Of a stretch of 64,000 nucleotides of DNA, positions 26,301 to 32,470 are shown piece after piece. Made by a program: the position numbers and the translations under genes. Below the pieces are notes generated by a model that did no database searches, had not been told where the DNA came from, and was given only the letters and a program-made list of their open reading frames with translations. The DNA comes from Solen grandis (lineage: Eukaryota; Mollusca; Bivalvia; Adapedonta; Solenidae), in contig CM037782.1 in the NCBI GenBank assembly GCA_021229015.1, positions 60,794,387 to 60,858,386 on the forward strand. Direction: 5' to 3'. Numbering within the stretch: the first letter of the stretch is position 1; each line of letters starts with the position of its first letter.

Positions 26301-28923
26301 TGTTGATGGACGGTATAGAGAGCCTGCGTATACAGAACTCTACCGACTATATCGGAGAGAAGCACACTATCCGCTGGACGGAGATCTTCTTCATACAGAA
26401 CAAAGACGGGGGCTCAGTGAAGTGGGAGCCAGTAGACTTGAGCCGTCTGGGGGAGACGCTGGCCACGGCATGCTGTGTGGCCTTGACCCCTCACCTTGAG
26501 AAGCTGAAGGAGGCCAGTCTGACCAGGATAGGCCTGCGGGTTACGCTGGGAGCTGATAATGTAAGTATTGCAGCTGATGGTTTTATTTTTTGCCATACCG
26601 ATGGGAGTGGATTTTTGTCAAAAAATATTTATTTTTAACCCTTAATTTTATGAATATTCATGTACAAATTTGTGACTTCATGAATATTAATTATCTGAAC
26701 TTGAAACAGTGGATTTTCTTTAAGCTCTGCAGACTGTGTAGAATCTGAGCTTCAATATTGTGTAAGCAAACAGAGGAGACCCTGGATCTTGGTCTGCTCT
26801 GTTTGCCAATGTGTCAAAATGAGTCTATATGAAGTAAAAAGTTAAAGAAAATGGTAACTTTTCCTGTTTCCCGTCAAGCTTCTTTCAGCACCTGACACTT
26901 GTGTTCCAAGGAACACTGGTTGTTAGTGTAGTGTGTAATCTGGGAGAAAAGTATATGAGTGAGAGATTAGGCACTCTTGAATTTTTATACGCCGCCGGAG
27001 GCGGTCGTATATTGGCGTCATCTTCTCCGTCTGTCCGTCCGTCCGTACGTCCGTACATCCATATCTTGTGAACGCAACTCCTCCTACGTTTCTTAATGAA
27101 TCTTTTCAAAACTTGGTCAATGTCATTACTATAATGGGTAGATGTGCATGAAGTGGCGATTTTCCGGTTCATTGATATTTACAAGATTTGTGTCCCTTTG
27201 AAACTTAGTCTCTGTAGCTGAATGATATTGCAGCCTTGTGAACGCAACTCCTCCTACATTTCTGAATGAATCTTTTCAAAACTTGGTCAGTGTCATTACT
27301 ATAATGGGTAGATGTGCATGAAGTGGCGATTTTCAGGTTCATTGATTTTTACATGATTTGTGTCCCTTTGAAACTTAGTCTCTGTAGTTGAATGATATTG
27401 CAGCCTTGTGAACGCAACTCCTCCTACATTTCTGAATGAATCTTTTCAAAACTTGGTCAATATCATTACTATAATGGGTAGATGTGCATGAAGTGGTGAT
27501 TTTATGGTTCATTGATTTTTACATGATTTGTGTCCCTTGAAACTTAGTCTCTGTAGCTGAATGATATTGCAGCCTTGTGAACGTAACTCCTCCTACATTT
27601 CTGAATGAATCTTTTCAAAACTTGGTCAATATCATTACTATAATGGGTAGATGTGCATGAAGTGGTGATTTTCCGGTTCATTGATTTTTACAAGGTTTGT
27701 GTCCCTTGAAACTTAGTCTCTGTAGCTGATTGATATTGCAGCCTTGTGAACGCAACTCCTCCTACATTTCTGAATGAATCTTTTCAAAACTTGGTCAATA
27801 TCATTACTATAATGGGAAGATGTGCATGAAGTGGTGATTTTATGGTTCATTAATTTTTGCAAGATTTGTGTCCCCTGAAACTTAGTCTTTTTAGCTGATT
27901 GATATTTCAGCTTTGGGAATGCAATTTCTTGTATGTTTCTGACCTAATCTTTTCAAAACTTGGGCAATGTCATTACTATACTGGGTAGATATGCACAAAG
28001 CAGGGGCTTTGATGTTCATCAATATTTGCAATAGTTATGCCTTTCTAAACATGGTCTCTTTAAAACACAACTCAAGTTTCTAAACAGGTAAAAGTGCATA
28101 AGGCAAGGATTTTCTGGTACAGTGATTTTTGCAAGAGTTATGGGGAGAAAGAAAAAAGGATTCAAATTGATACTGCTATTTGACCTACTGTCATATTGGA
28201 AGCATTTTTAGGGTTCTATCTCTGTTCAGCTAAATTAATTGGTCTTACAGACTTCATTATGAGGTTATGCTTACAGAAATGTTAAAAGCAATAATTAAAA
28301 GACCCCTCTTGGTCTTTATATTTTGTGGCGGCGTATATTGTGGCATCACTGGCACTCTTGTTTTTCTTGTATATCACACTTCTTTTTCTTGCCCAGCCGT
28401 GACATACCAAAGTTGTAAAAAATGGTACTGTTATAGCTCCCTTACTTGGCGCTCAGCATATAAGGGTAGTTGCAGGACTGGTTGGCTCGGTGTCAGGATA
28501 ATGTGACTGGGTGTGGTATCATGTCACATGTCTACAACGTGATACTGCAATGTGGCAGCACTATATCTGTCTCAAGTAAACATCGTCTTCAAATGACTGA
28601 AATACTGTTAGTGGGTTGTTAAACCCAACAAACAAACTTTTTCTTGCATTTAATTCAAGGTTTGACTTCCATTTCTTTGCTTTAGCACAAATCTTGTAGC
28701 ACATCAACAACTAATAGTTTTGATATCTTCCATATTTTTGCTTATAAACCCCCTGTGTTTATTCACCCCTGTACAGGTGGAGTACGAGGCAGGTTCGCTG
28801 GGTCAGAGGTTGCCGGACACCTACATGAACGACCTAGACAATGAATTGATACCTGTGATACATCGGGCCACGCAGCAGGATGGCTCCATCATTCTCGAAC
28901 TCATCTTCCAAGTCTTAGATTAG
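2..28923 (+). CDS. ZFYVE9: SARA-like FYVE protein (Smad anchor for receptor activation), 15 visible exons, 5'-partial
   Basis: Exons: 2-2188, 5075-5289, 5652-5751, 7419-7553, 17098-17253, 17527-17643, 18309-18362, 18879-18947, 20049-20213, 21460-21684, 23424-23611, 24868-25018, 25449-25692, 26278-26560, 28777-28923. Every junction has a GT donor, an AG acceptor and matching phase. About 1478 residues are visible; human SARA has about 1425. Order: long polar N-terminal region, FYVE zinc finger ([16 protein letters not shown], eight zinc cysteines; ~771-832), proline-rich Smad-binding segment (~835-879), RVxF-type motif KQVMF, then the conserved C-terminal DUF3480 domain (~990-1478). Family knowledge: FYVE binds PI3P on early endosomes, and SARA presents R-Smads to activated TGF-beta-family receptors and recruits PP1. 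The Smad-binding segment favours the ZFYVE9/16 group over other FYVE proteins; vertebrate ZFYVE9 and ZFYVE16 are paralogues, so this is probably the single invertebrate Sara. Oddity: a one-base frame break near 570. The true start lies left of the window. Confidence 0.96.
2313..2466. mobile_element. MITE family M1, copy 1
   Basis: About 155 bp with inverted ends of the form TATAATCATGGTCCTTCAA. A second copy at 3995-4161 matches along its length in the same order (GCAAGCATCCATTGACTTG, TCTATAAAGGCTT). No open frame; non-autonomous. Confidence 0.6.
2922..3558. mobile_element. TA-flanked MITE with pogo/Tigger-like ends
   Basis: Left end TACAGTAAAACTTTGATAAG and right end (reversed) TACATTTTACCATAAATAAG, both followed by a GTTGAA/GTCGAA-type continuation. 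TA dinucleotides at both borders fit the Tc1/mariner-pogo target site. The 637-bp interior has no transposase frame. Confidence 0.5.
3738..3978 (+). mobile_element. TTAA MITE family M2 (long internal hairpin)
   Basis: TTAA at both ends; terminal inverted repeats start CCATTTCCCTCATATAGA on the left and end TATGAGGGAAAGGG on the right. Inside, two ~30-bp arms (from AGCATAAAACCTGATCAG to its complement) form a near-perfect hairpin. CCC...GGG tips with a TTAA target fit the piggyBac group. A reverse copy 350 bp away makes a large inverted repeat. Confidence 0.85.
3995..4161. mobile_element. MITE family M1, copy 2
   Basis: Starts ATTATAATCATGGTCCTTC and ends with the inverted counterpart around GGACCATGATTACATAAC. 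Same orientation as the copy 1.7 kb upstream. Confidence 0.6.
4327..4566 (-). mobile_element. TTAA MITE family M2, reverse copy
   Basis: Same element in the opposite orientation: left tip CCCTTTCCCTCATAGAGG, right tip GAGTCTGTATGAGGGAAAGG plus GTTAA. The left target site is decayed to TTAC. Confidence 0.85.
5075..5289 (+). CDS. ZFYVE9: SARA exon 2: first half of FYVE finger
   Basis: Acceptor CTGTACAG ends at 5074 and the donor is AAG|GTACGG at 5290; phase 1 in, 0 out. A Gln/Pro-rich linker ([12 protein letters not shown]) leads into WIPD at 5197, then CMNC, the basic PI3P pocket RRHHCRACG and a lysine. These are the first four zinc cysteines and the membrane-contacting signature of a FYVE domain. 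Confidence 0.97.
5652..5751 (+). CDS. ZFYVE9: SARA exon 3: second half of FYVE finger
   Basis: Acceptor TTTCACAG, donor GTAAGG; phase 0 in, 1 out. Encodes VFCSACC, then EARVCLQC, giving the last four zinc cysteines and the RVC motif that completes the PI3P-binding site. The intron between exons 2 and 3 splits the finger after its fourth cysteine. Confidence 0.97.
5863..6115 (+). mobile_element. tRNA-derived SINE, family S1, decayed
   Basis: Recognisable parts: GGTCATGGGTTTGATACTTG (B-box region), GGTGGTTCTAAAACTGG, TAGGATAATGTGACTGAGTG. Same order as the better copy at 12373, but diverged. Confidence 0.55.
6741..6994. mobile_element. TTAA MITE family M3
   Basis: TTAA borders; tips CCCTTTACCTCAT and ATGAGGTAAAGGG. 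Shares the first ~15 bp with family M2 but has a different interior, with TGAATATTCATG near the right tip and a GATCAG-containing core. Non-coding. Confidence 0.8.
7419..7553 (+). CDS. ZFYVE9: SARA exon 4: Smad-binding segment
   Basis: Acceptor CCCGACAG, donor GTAATT; phase 1 in and out. About 45 residues with HPNNPGDY, a Gly/Pro stretch, then [18 protein letters not shown]. The Asn-Pro-rich start and the PPP...VPV..VLK end match the extended Smad-binding coil of vertebrate SARA as I remember it. This is the exon that most specifically marks the protein as a Smad anchor. Confidence 0.93.
7795..7975 (+). mobile_element. SINE S1 body fragment
   Basis: GGGTAGTTCAAGAATT, GTCAGGATATT, GGTGTAGTATCATGCC, CACAGTGTGGCAGCAC and AACTGAAATACTGTTG match the body of S1 without a tRNA head. 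Confidence 0.55.
8245..8380. mobile_element. Short TIR element family M4, copy 1
   Basis: 136 bp beginning GGCCCCATGTTCTCGAAAA and ending in a diverged inverted copy (TTTTTTGAGGATAGGGGC). The interior is itself symmetrical (GTACTTAAGTATGA, then TATTGTACTTAAG). A better preserved copy lies at 57636. Confidence 0.65.
8420..8530. mobile_element. Decayed M2 fragment
   Basis: AGTATAAAACCAGAGAAGCC...GATCAGGTTTTATACTGTTAGC followed by CCCCTCAGTACC resembles the hairpin and adjoining part of M2. The tips are lost. Confidence 0.45.
9690..9925. repeat. Two imperfect ~137-bp direct repeats
   Basis: GATAGTGTGCCATGACCTTG occurs at about 9697 and 9834, each followed by an AAGGTCATTT stretch and a GTCTGGCCC/GTCCAGCCC-type end. 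Similar in style to internal-core repeats elsewhere in the window. Confidence 0.65.
10201..10284. repeat. 32-bp tandem duplication
   Basis: CACAGACAGATGCACCTGTG plus AAGTCATAA is repeated directly, the second copy ending AAGTCATAGCC. Confidence 0.8.
10429..10840. repeat. ~59-bp minisatellite, seven units
   Basis: Units carry AAGGTCAAGGTC(A/T/C)C, then CATCCATCTTGCC(T)TAGCTTA and a TATC/ATATTTTATA end. Seven CATCCATCTTGCC copies spaced 57-59 bp. Most units hold TCAAGGTCA, the classic binding half-site for NR5A/ERR nuclear receptors; this may be chance. Confidence 0.9.
12373..12656 (+). mobile_element. tRNA-derived SINE, family S1, full length
   Basis: Head with A-box-like TAGTCTTGTGGTTAGAGC and B-box-like GGGTTTGATCCC. 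Body GACTGGGTGTGGTATCATGC and tail AATGACTGAAATACTGTTGG...GACGTTAAAC, ending in (CAAA) repeats. The best example of S1 in the window. Confidence 0.82.
13124..14175. mobile_element. Element with internal 161-bp tandem cores
   Basis: Outer ends are inverted: ATACGCCCATCTTAAGATGG and, at right, ATGATGGGCGTATTTTGTGG. Inside are five head-to-tail cores starting GTCCGGGCTCTAACTTCAAT (13201, 13362, 13523, ~13640, 13801); the fourth lacks about 43 bp. The layout resembles bivalve elements such as pearl, recalled and not checked. The open frames across it are repeat translations. Confidence 0.8.
14253..14650. mobile_element. Chimeric TTAA element: M2 left part, M3 right part
   Basis: The left ~220 bp follow M2 from the TTAA tip through the hairpin to GGTCTTTTCATGG. 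The sequence then switches to the M3 type (CATATACCATTTCAAG, TGAATATTCATGAGGTAAA) and ends GGGTTAT, a one-base change from TTAA. Total 398 bp, longer than either parent. Confidence 0.75.
15391..15597 (+). mobile_element. tRNA-derived SINE, family S4, full length
   Basis: Head GCCTGGATAGCTTAGTGGTA (A box) and CCCGGGTTCGATTCCTGGTC (B box); body GGGTTTTCCCCGAGCTCTCC and CACAGACGCCACCACCAGA; tail TTGTAAGATCTTGTTTC. Confidence 0.85.
17098..17253 (+). CDS. ZFYVE9: SARA exon 5: PP1-docking motif region
   Basis: Acceptor TTTGCAG after a 9.5 kb intron, donor GTGGGT; phase 1 in and out, joining exon 4 in frame. Encodes [15 protein letters not shown] followed by a strongly basic run ([15 protein letters not shown]). 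KQVMF fits the [RK]-x-[VI]-x-F docking motif for the PP1 catalytic subunit, and the following SDGIRPGG aligns with the equivalent stretch in vertebrate SARA. PP1 binding here is inferred from the family. Confidence 0.93.
17335..17371. repeat. (GA)n(GT)n microsatellite
   Basis: Uninterrupted GA then GT dinucleotides, about 80 bp after the exon 5 donor. Confidence 0.9.
17527..17643 (+). CDS. ZFYVE9: SARA exon 6
   Basis: Acceptor TATTGCAG, donor GTAGAA; phase 1 in and out. Arg/Ser-rich start, then [18 protein letters not shown], which aligns with the LIPEDGLPP stretch of vertebrate SARA ahead of the C-terminal domain. Confidence 0.92.
17644..18878 (+). other. SARA introns 6-7
   Basis: A fragment like the short TIR element (about 17810-17905) lies in intron 6. 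In intron 7, 18553-18760 begins TGTGTCACCTGCTGTAAG and runs into a GTCCGTCTGTCC-type microsatellite. This resembles the end of an internal-tandem-core element whose repeats are missing. Confidence 0.5.
18309..18362 (+). CDS. ZFYVE9: SARA exon 7 (54 bp)
   Basis: Small in-frame exon of 18 codons ([17 protein letters not shown]), acceptor AATTTCAG, donor GTAAGC, phase 1 both sides. Skipping it would keep the frame, so it could be alternatively spliced. It is not individually recognisable; its support is the splice sites, phase and position. Confidence 0.82.
18879..18947 (+). CDS. ZFYVE9: SARA exon 8: start of C-terminal domain
   Basis: Acceptor ATTTACAG, donor GTAAGT; phase 1 in and out. Encodes [23 protein letters not shown], matching the V-F-x-x-N-A-N-L-x-x-x-V-x-I-V-N start of the SARA C-terminal domain. 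A 53-bp minisatellite begins 20 bp into the next intron. Confidence 0.93.
18967..19177. repeat. 53-bp minisatellite next to exon 8
   Basis: Four units of GTCCATTTCCTGC(C)TATTT plus CTGTATATCTTTATAAGTCA and GCGAGAATCTTGCT, spaced 52-53 bp, starting 20 bp after the exon 8 donor. Confidence 0.92.
19560..19829 (+). mobile_element. tRNA-derived SINE, family S1
   Basis: Head GTCTCGGTAGTTGAGTGGTA and TTTGATTCCTGACTG; body GGTAGTTTCAGGACTGTTAG; tail AACTGAAATGCTGTCAATG and ATATTAAACCAAGGCAAAC. Confidence 0.72.
20049..20213 (+). CDS. ZFYVE9: SARA exon 9
   Basis: Acceptor CCTGCCAG, donor GTAAGT; phase 1 in and out. Contains [18 protein letters not shown] and a Leu/Pro/Glu segment ending in YEDASK. 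The WCFTT..GM..VGQ.EI pattern is characteristic of the SARA/endofin C-terminal domain. Confidence 0.95.
20346..20660. mobile_element. TA-type element with GTCAAACCTG ends
   Basis: Begins AGAGTCAAACCTGTTATAGG and carries several repeats of the ACCACCTG/CCAACCTG kind, ending GACTGGTTTCATTGTA. The ends resemble the CAGTCAAACCTGTATTAAG tips of Tc1/pogo-like MITEs; boundaries are approximate. Confidence 0.4.
21460..21684 (+). CDS. ZFYVE9: SARA exon 10
   Basis: Acceptor AATTTCAG, donor GTGAGA; phase 1 in and out. Highly conserved block: [37 protein letters not shown] and [14 protein letters not shown]. The strongest C-terminal match in the gene. Confidence 0.97.
21762..21895 (+). mobile_element. 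SINE S3 copy
   Basis: GATCCAAAGATGTGGGTTAG, AACCCCATTGTGGGCAAGG and ACAAAGTACTGGTCCAACCC follow the S3 order. Begins 78 bp after the exon 10 donor. Confidence 0.65.
22575..23139 (+). mobile_element. TTAA element family M6, copy 1
   Basis: TTAA borders. Inverted tips AAGCATTTCAGCGGG and CCCGCTGAAACGTCC. 565 bp, AT-rich, no open frame. Sequence such as TTTAGTTAAAGTCTAAAGTA and CCGGGC...TGTATAC is shared in reverse with 36341-37086. Confidence 0.8.
23424..23611 (+). CDS. ZFYVE9: SARA exon 11
   Basis: Acceptor ATATTTCAG, donor GTGAGT; phase 1 in, 0 out. Encodes [34 protein letters not shown] and a Met/Asp/Lys segment ending NRYEE, all in the order seen in vertebrate SARA. Confidence 0.97.
23612..24867 (+). 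other. SARA intron 11
   Basis: A minus-strand SINE lies at 24486-24628 and a fragment of a repeat end at 24789-24808. Nothing else is recognised. Confidence 0.7.
24486..24628 (-). mobile_element. tRNA-derived SINE, family S3, reverse
   Basis: Reversed body CTGGGTAGGACCAGTACTTT, GGGAGAGCCATGAAAAATAA, then head GGGGTTCGAACCAACAACC and GTTACCACTGGACCATGAC. The minus-strand head has TGGTCCAGTGGTAAC and GGTTCGAACCCC. Confidence 0.8.
24868..25018 (+). CDS. ZFYVE9: SARA exon 12
   Basis: Acceptor GTGTTACAG, donor GTGCGC; phase 0 in, 1 out. Contains [32 protein letters not shown] and NKPRK, all conserved in the family. A copy of a repeat end (TGTGTCACCTGCTGTAAG) lies about 60-80 bp upstream of the acceptor. 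Confidence 0.96.
25449..25692 (+). CDS. ZFYVE9: SARA exon 13
   Basis: Acceptor GGTTTTCAG, donor GTAGGC; phase 1 in, 2 out. Encodes [32 protein letters not shown] and [12 protein letters not shown], matching the conserved order of the C-terminal domain. Confidence 0.95.
25940..26035 (+). mobile_element. SINE S2 fragment
   Basis: ATGTGAGGATGTCTTCCAGC, TGGCTTGTGG and GGTTCTACCTGGGTG match the S2 body; head and tail are absent. Lies inside SARA intron 13. Confidence 0.6.
26278..26560 (+). CDS. ZFYVE9: SARA exon 14
   Basis: Acceptor CTCCTGCAG, donor GTAAGT; phase 2 in, 0 out. Encodes [51 protein letters not shown] and [14 protein letters not shown]. An open frame extends upstream to 26228, but the AG acceptor at 26277 and the phase set the start. 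Confidence 0.95.
26635..26845. mobile_element. Chimeric TTAA element: M3 left end, M2 right end
   Basis: Left TTAACCCTTAATTTTATGAA with TGAATATTCATG is M3-like; right GTGTCAAAATGAGTCTATAT plus decayed tip and TTAA is the M2 end. The middle has the GTTTGC/GATCTTGG core seen at 14470-14540. It begins 75 bp after the exon 14 donor. Confidence 0.65.
26983..28370. mobile_element. Element with internal 169-170-bp tandem cores
   Basis: Left end TATACGCCGCCGGAGGCGG and a GTCCGTCC microsatellite, then five good cores starting GAACGCAACTCCTCCTAC (27071, 27241, 27411, 27580, 27749), one decayed core, and right end GTGGCGGCGTATATTGTGG. GGCACTCTTG occurs at 26970-26979 and 28351-28360, a possible target duplication. 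Same architecture as the 13124 element but a different core. Confidence 0.8.
28395..28637 (+). mobile_element. SINE S1, 5'-truncated
   Basis: Begins inside the head (GCCGTGACATACCAAAG) and continues GGTTGGCTCGGTGTCAGGAT, GACTGGGTGTGGTATCATG and GACTGAAATACTGTTAG to AAACCCAACAAACAAAC. Confidence 0.78.
28777..28923 (+). CDS. ZFYVE9: SARA exon 15: C-terminus and stop
   Basis: Acceptor CCTGTACAG; phase 0. Encodes [29 protein letters not shown] and [11 protein letters not shown], ending in TAG at 28921-28923. The M-N-D-L-D...L-I-P-V-I-H and final E-L-I-F patterns match the family's C-terminus, so the end is complete. Confidence 0.96.
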   Translation: MEYEAGSLGQRLPDTYMNDLDNELIPVIHRATQQDGSIILELIFQVLD

Positions 28924-30262
28924 CGCTACTGCCATATGCATTTACTGAGCAAAAGCGAACAAAATTCATAAGCATCGTTTGTGTTAGTGATCGTCTAGTC
29001 ATGTGACGTGTGAAATTTGGGAGAAAAATTTATGGGACTGGCGGGTCGGGGGGAATGTGTGTGTTCTAAAATGGCAAGACATTTGTATTTGTTATTTTGA
29101 ATAACTTTGTAATTAAAGTTTAATGTAGAGTACGCCTGAACTTGTATGGCTCAGGATTTACCATTCATCAATAAGCATTGTTTTCACTCAGAAATCAGCC
29201 ATTAGCACTGGAACAAAGGTCTTAGATTTCCCTTATCACTGCAGTATTACCTACTGCTTGAATTATGGTCACACTTCATTAATAGTTATACATATGTATA
29301 TGATAACATGTAAGTATTGGGAATGGGTTTGAAAACCCCCTGTCTAAATGAAGCTATCTTTAAATCATCCTCAAACAATAGGAACATGTTTGAAATGTTA
29401 TGTTGATGCACCTTTCCAGATTTTAGAAGTGAATATTTCAGTCCCATCTTGTCCATCTCATGGCTAGGTCAACCGCTCAAAAACAGTATCACAAAAATGT
29501 GGCGTGCGTTCAGTATGCCAAACCGTTTGCAACCTTACAGCCAAATGCCATGCTGTTCACATGTACCTTATACTGTAGGTCTACGAGAACATTGTGGTTT
29601 ATGACACAAAGACAGCTTTGTAGCTTATTGTAAGTGAACAGTAATGTCCTGTTCAGCTTACTGAGTGCATGTGTGTAAACCAGGTCATTCAGAGGTTATC
29701 TGTTATCATGTTGTATCTATTGCCTGTAAGTTACTTGGAATGCTTCTAAAACACTGGGAAGGTCCATTTAGTGTGCATACTGTGTTTTACCATGTCAAGA
29801 TGTGAGGGAAGTTGAGCAGATCTGATGCAGTAATAACAGTTGAGCCTTTTTTCTATGGTTGGGTATCATTGCTCTTTTTTTTTTTTTCAGACCAGCTTAA
29901 ACCTAAATCAGCCAGAAAATAGGTTTGAGTTTGTTGCAAAAACTGATATGTAGCAAACAGTGTAAATCCAGATTATTTGTGGTTATTTTCCTGCCTGGCA
30001 AGTTCTTGGTTATTTTTTTTTCTTCACATCCAATTGTATGTGAAGCTTTTGGCCTCTTCTCTACTTTACCAAAATATATGACAAGTATGAATTGTTCAAA
30101 TAAATGGGGCCTATACAGGAATCATGCTCATTTGTGTCCTACCCTCGTGTTTTATGAAGAAAAGGTGGCATGTGGGGGTATCAATTACCTTTAGTGATAG
30201 CTAGTTATATTCTTAACATAGCATACCATATATTTCTAAGTCAATACTGTCTAGATAATAAA
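28924..30262 (+). other. Probable SARA 3' UTR (end uncertain)
   Basis: Repeat-poor sequence follows the stop codon, unlike the surrounding DNA. Possible polyadenylation signals are ATTAAA at 29112, AATAAA at 30099 and AATAAA at 30257; further AATAAA sites lie near 34454 and 34792, so a longer UTR cannot be excluded. The end given is the last of the near signals, not an observed cleavage site. Confidence 0.4.
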
Positions 30263-30670
30263 AACAAAAAAAACTTATGACTGCCTTTTAATAAGCATTT
30301 GATATTAGTTTTAAAAAAAAAAACAAATCACGAAGGAAGGTCTGTGCAGAAATCACTTTGTTCTGTCCTGGTTGCATTATTTTTTAGAGCTCAGTTGTTT
30401 TGGGTATGGATCATCTTTAATGATAGCTCTGATCTGGTTTTACACTGTTTGTATAGATCATGAATGTACTTAAAGGGTACATAATCATTGGTTGGCAGGT
30501 TAACCTTCCATTCCTTGAGAAAATGTGCATGATATGACAGTATTGTGTCAAATATTAGGAGTGTTTGAATTGTGTTGGAAGTTATGGAAATGTACTTTTG
30601 GTGATTTCATTTTGTTACATCTAGATCATAGGCATCATGCTGACAGTTCTTTGAAGCTCATGAAATTCTT

Positions 30671-30764
30671 AAAAAAAAAAAAAAAAAAAAAAATGGGGAC
30701 TACTGCACTGAAGCAGGCACTTGGCTCCGTAACCAAAGACTATCCCTAAAAAAAAAAAAAAATG
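30671..30764. repeat. Poly-A tracts bracketing a 55-bp segment
   Basis: 23 A residues (30671-30693), a 55-bp segment, then about 14 A. Could mark a retroposed fragment or simple slippage; the segment is not recognised. Confidence 0.6.
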
Positions 30765-31056
30765 GCAGACTCGAGTTGACTGATGTGCAAACTAACCTAA
30801 ATACCAGTATGTAATTAGTAAAGAACACCTGTAAGTGCTCATTTTTAGATATAACTTGCCACATACACAGGCTATTTGTTTTGAGGGGGTTGCCAGAAAT
30901 CAATTGTGTGTGTGTTCGCTTTATTTTTGAATATCCTGAGAAGTGAACACGTAAAGGTTGCAAGAAAATTATATTTTTGTATTAAACTGCATCACTGAAA
31001 AAAAAAATGGATGACTGAAAATGTAAACCTCAGCTATAACATATTTGTTACATTTA

Positions 31057-31298
31057 TTAACCCTTTCCCTCATAGAGGACACCATGAAAAGACCTATGCG
31101 AACAGCATAAAACCAGATCAGCCTGCGAGTAACTCGCAGGCTGATCAGGTTTTATGCTGTACGCTGCTCCTCAGTGGTCTGAAAATGAGGATTTTGTAAT
31201 TAAATTTGGTAAGGTTTAACTGTGGTTTTCTGCAGATCAGGCTTTATATGGTACATATTGAGTGTTTTAAAATGAGTCTATATGAGGGAAAGGGTTAA
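31057..31298 (-). mobile_element. TTAA MITE family M2, reverse copy
   Basis: TTAA|CCCTTTCCCTCATAGAGG at left and TATGAGGGAAAGGG|TTAA at right, with the complete ~30-bp-arm hairpin. A well preserved 242-bp copy downstream of SARA. Confidence 0.9.
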
Positions 31299-31825
31299 AT
31301 TAATGAAAATTGTTACTCCTGCCAGCTTTTCACACATTTCGACATTTGACTTGTACTTAGATGCTAATTTAGATTGTGTGTTATTTTGAATTTTTGTTGA
31401 TATTGAAAGCCATATTATTTCAAAGTATAAAAAATATATCAAAGCATTTTCTTCAATTGATAAACAAGGAAGATATTAATATGTAGTCCCACATCCTCAC
31501 AATTAAGAAAAGTCAAATTATTGCAGCAGATAAGTAGATGTATACCTAAGTTGTACAAGATTGTCTTTAAATTTTTGAAATCATTGACTTCTCATCATAG
31601 CAGGATTTTATATGTATATATTTGCTGTAACAAGAAAGTTCTTTCAGAACAGTGTCTTCAGTTTTTGTTCAAAGTTCAATATATTAGTGATACAGAAACT
31701 GAGGTTTTAATTTAAAAGTCTCTGTTTGAAATTATGAAGTATGTTGTGAAAAGTAGGTTGGGAACATAGTACCTCATGAATGTCATCCTCATGTTACCTC
31801 ATGTGTGTCTGAGACCTTATATCAC

Positions 31826-32052
31826 TTGTCCTGTAAACTTACAGGACTGTCTGATGTGCTGTAAACATAGGGGACTCATATGTCCTGTAAGCAGAGGGGA
31901 ATGTTTGATGTCTTGTAAACAGAGGGGACTTGTATGTCCTGTAAGCAGAGGGGAATGTTTGATGTCTTGTAAACAGAGGGGACTCGTATGTCCTGTAAGC
32001 AGAGGGGAATGTTTGATGTCCTGTAAACAGAGGGTACTGTCTGATACACTGT
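31826..32052. repeat. 54-bp minisatellite with 27-bp half-units
   Basis: Units of TGTCCTGTAAGCAGAGGGGA followed by a related half-unit TGTCTTGTAAACAGAGGGGA. Copies at 31881, 31935 and 31989 plus diverged flanks. Because 54 is a multiple of three, frames stay open on both strands; these are not genes. Confidence 0.9.
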
Positions 32053-32180
32053 ACATGGGAATATGTGGTTTTGCACTTGAAGTAGCAGTGGTAGAGATAT
32101 AATTAGGGCATGACTTTCAGTTTTGAGAGTTTATCACATCACAAAGCTTTTTTTTTTTTTTTTATTTTTTTTTTTTTTAT

Positions 32181-32470
32181 GAAAAATCCTTTCTCCTGGG
32201 TTCAAACTCGCAATGCATGGGTTTGAATCCCGGCATGGTCATTCAGATTTTCATGTGAGGAAGCCTTCCAGCTGGCTTGGATTAGGTCGATGGTTCTACC
32301 CGGATGCCTTCGTGCATTTGGGGTCTTCCTCCATCTGTAATTAGCTGGATGTCACTATATGACTGACATACTGTTGAAGTGACGGTAAACTCAAATAGTC
32401 AAGTCAAGTCAAACTCGCAACCTTTGGATCCATATTCATGCATACTACCACTGGACCACAGCATCCTCAA
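32181..32470 (-). mobile_element. SINE S3, reverse, split by an S2 insertion
   Basis: Pieces 32181-32213 (ATGAAAAATCC, CTGGGTTCAAACTCGCAA) and 32409-32470 (CAACCTTTGGATCCATATTC, CTACCACTGGACCACAG) rejoin as one S3 copy once the S2 insert and one duplication copy are set aside. Confidence 0.82.
32214..32408 (+). mobile_element. SINE S2 inserted inside an S3 SINE
   Basis: 5'-truncated S2: GGGTTTGAATCCCGGCATGG (B-box region), CTTCCAGCTGGCTTGG, GGTTCTACCCGGATGCC, ACGGTAAACTC and a (GTCAA) tail. TCAAACTCGCAA occurs at 32202-32213 and again at 32409-32420, a 12-bp target duplication that splits an S3 copy. Confidence 0.88.

Larger units (their letters stand above)
26561..28776 (+). other. SARA intron 14
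   Basis: Almost entirely mobile DNA: a chimeric TTAA element (26635-26845), an element with internal 170-bp cores (26983-28370) and a SINE body (28395-28637). Confidence 0.85.

Noticed and set aside
26885..27172. Minus-strand open frame with GRTDGRTDG repeats
   Set aside because: Arises from the GTCCGTCC microsatellite and end of a mobile element.
2..28923. Endofin (ZFYVE16) instead of SARA (ZFYVE9)
   Set aside because: The C-terminal domain fits both, but the Smad-binding segment and the stretch after it read closer to ZFYVE9. The vertebrate split may post-date this lineage, so the name is a best fit.
31776..32102. 108-codon open frame with an 18-residue Cys-containing repeat, plus two antisense frames
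   Set aside because: The frames are translations of a 54-bp minisatellite, open in several frames on both strands because 54 is a multiple of three. No splice or family support.
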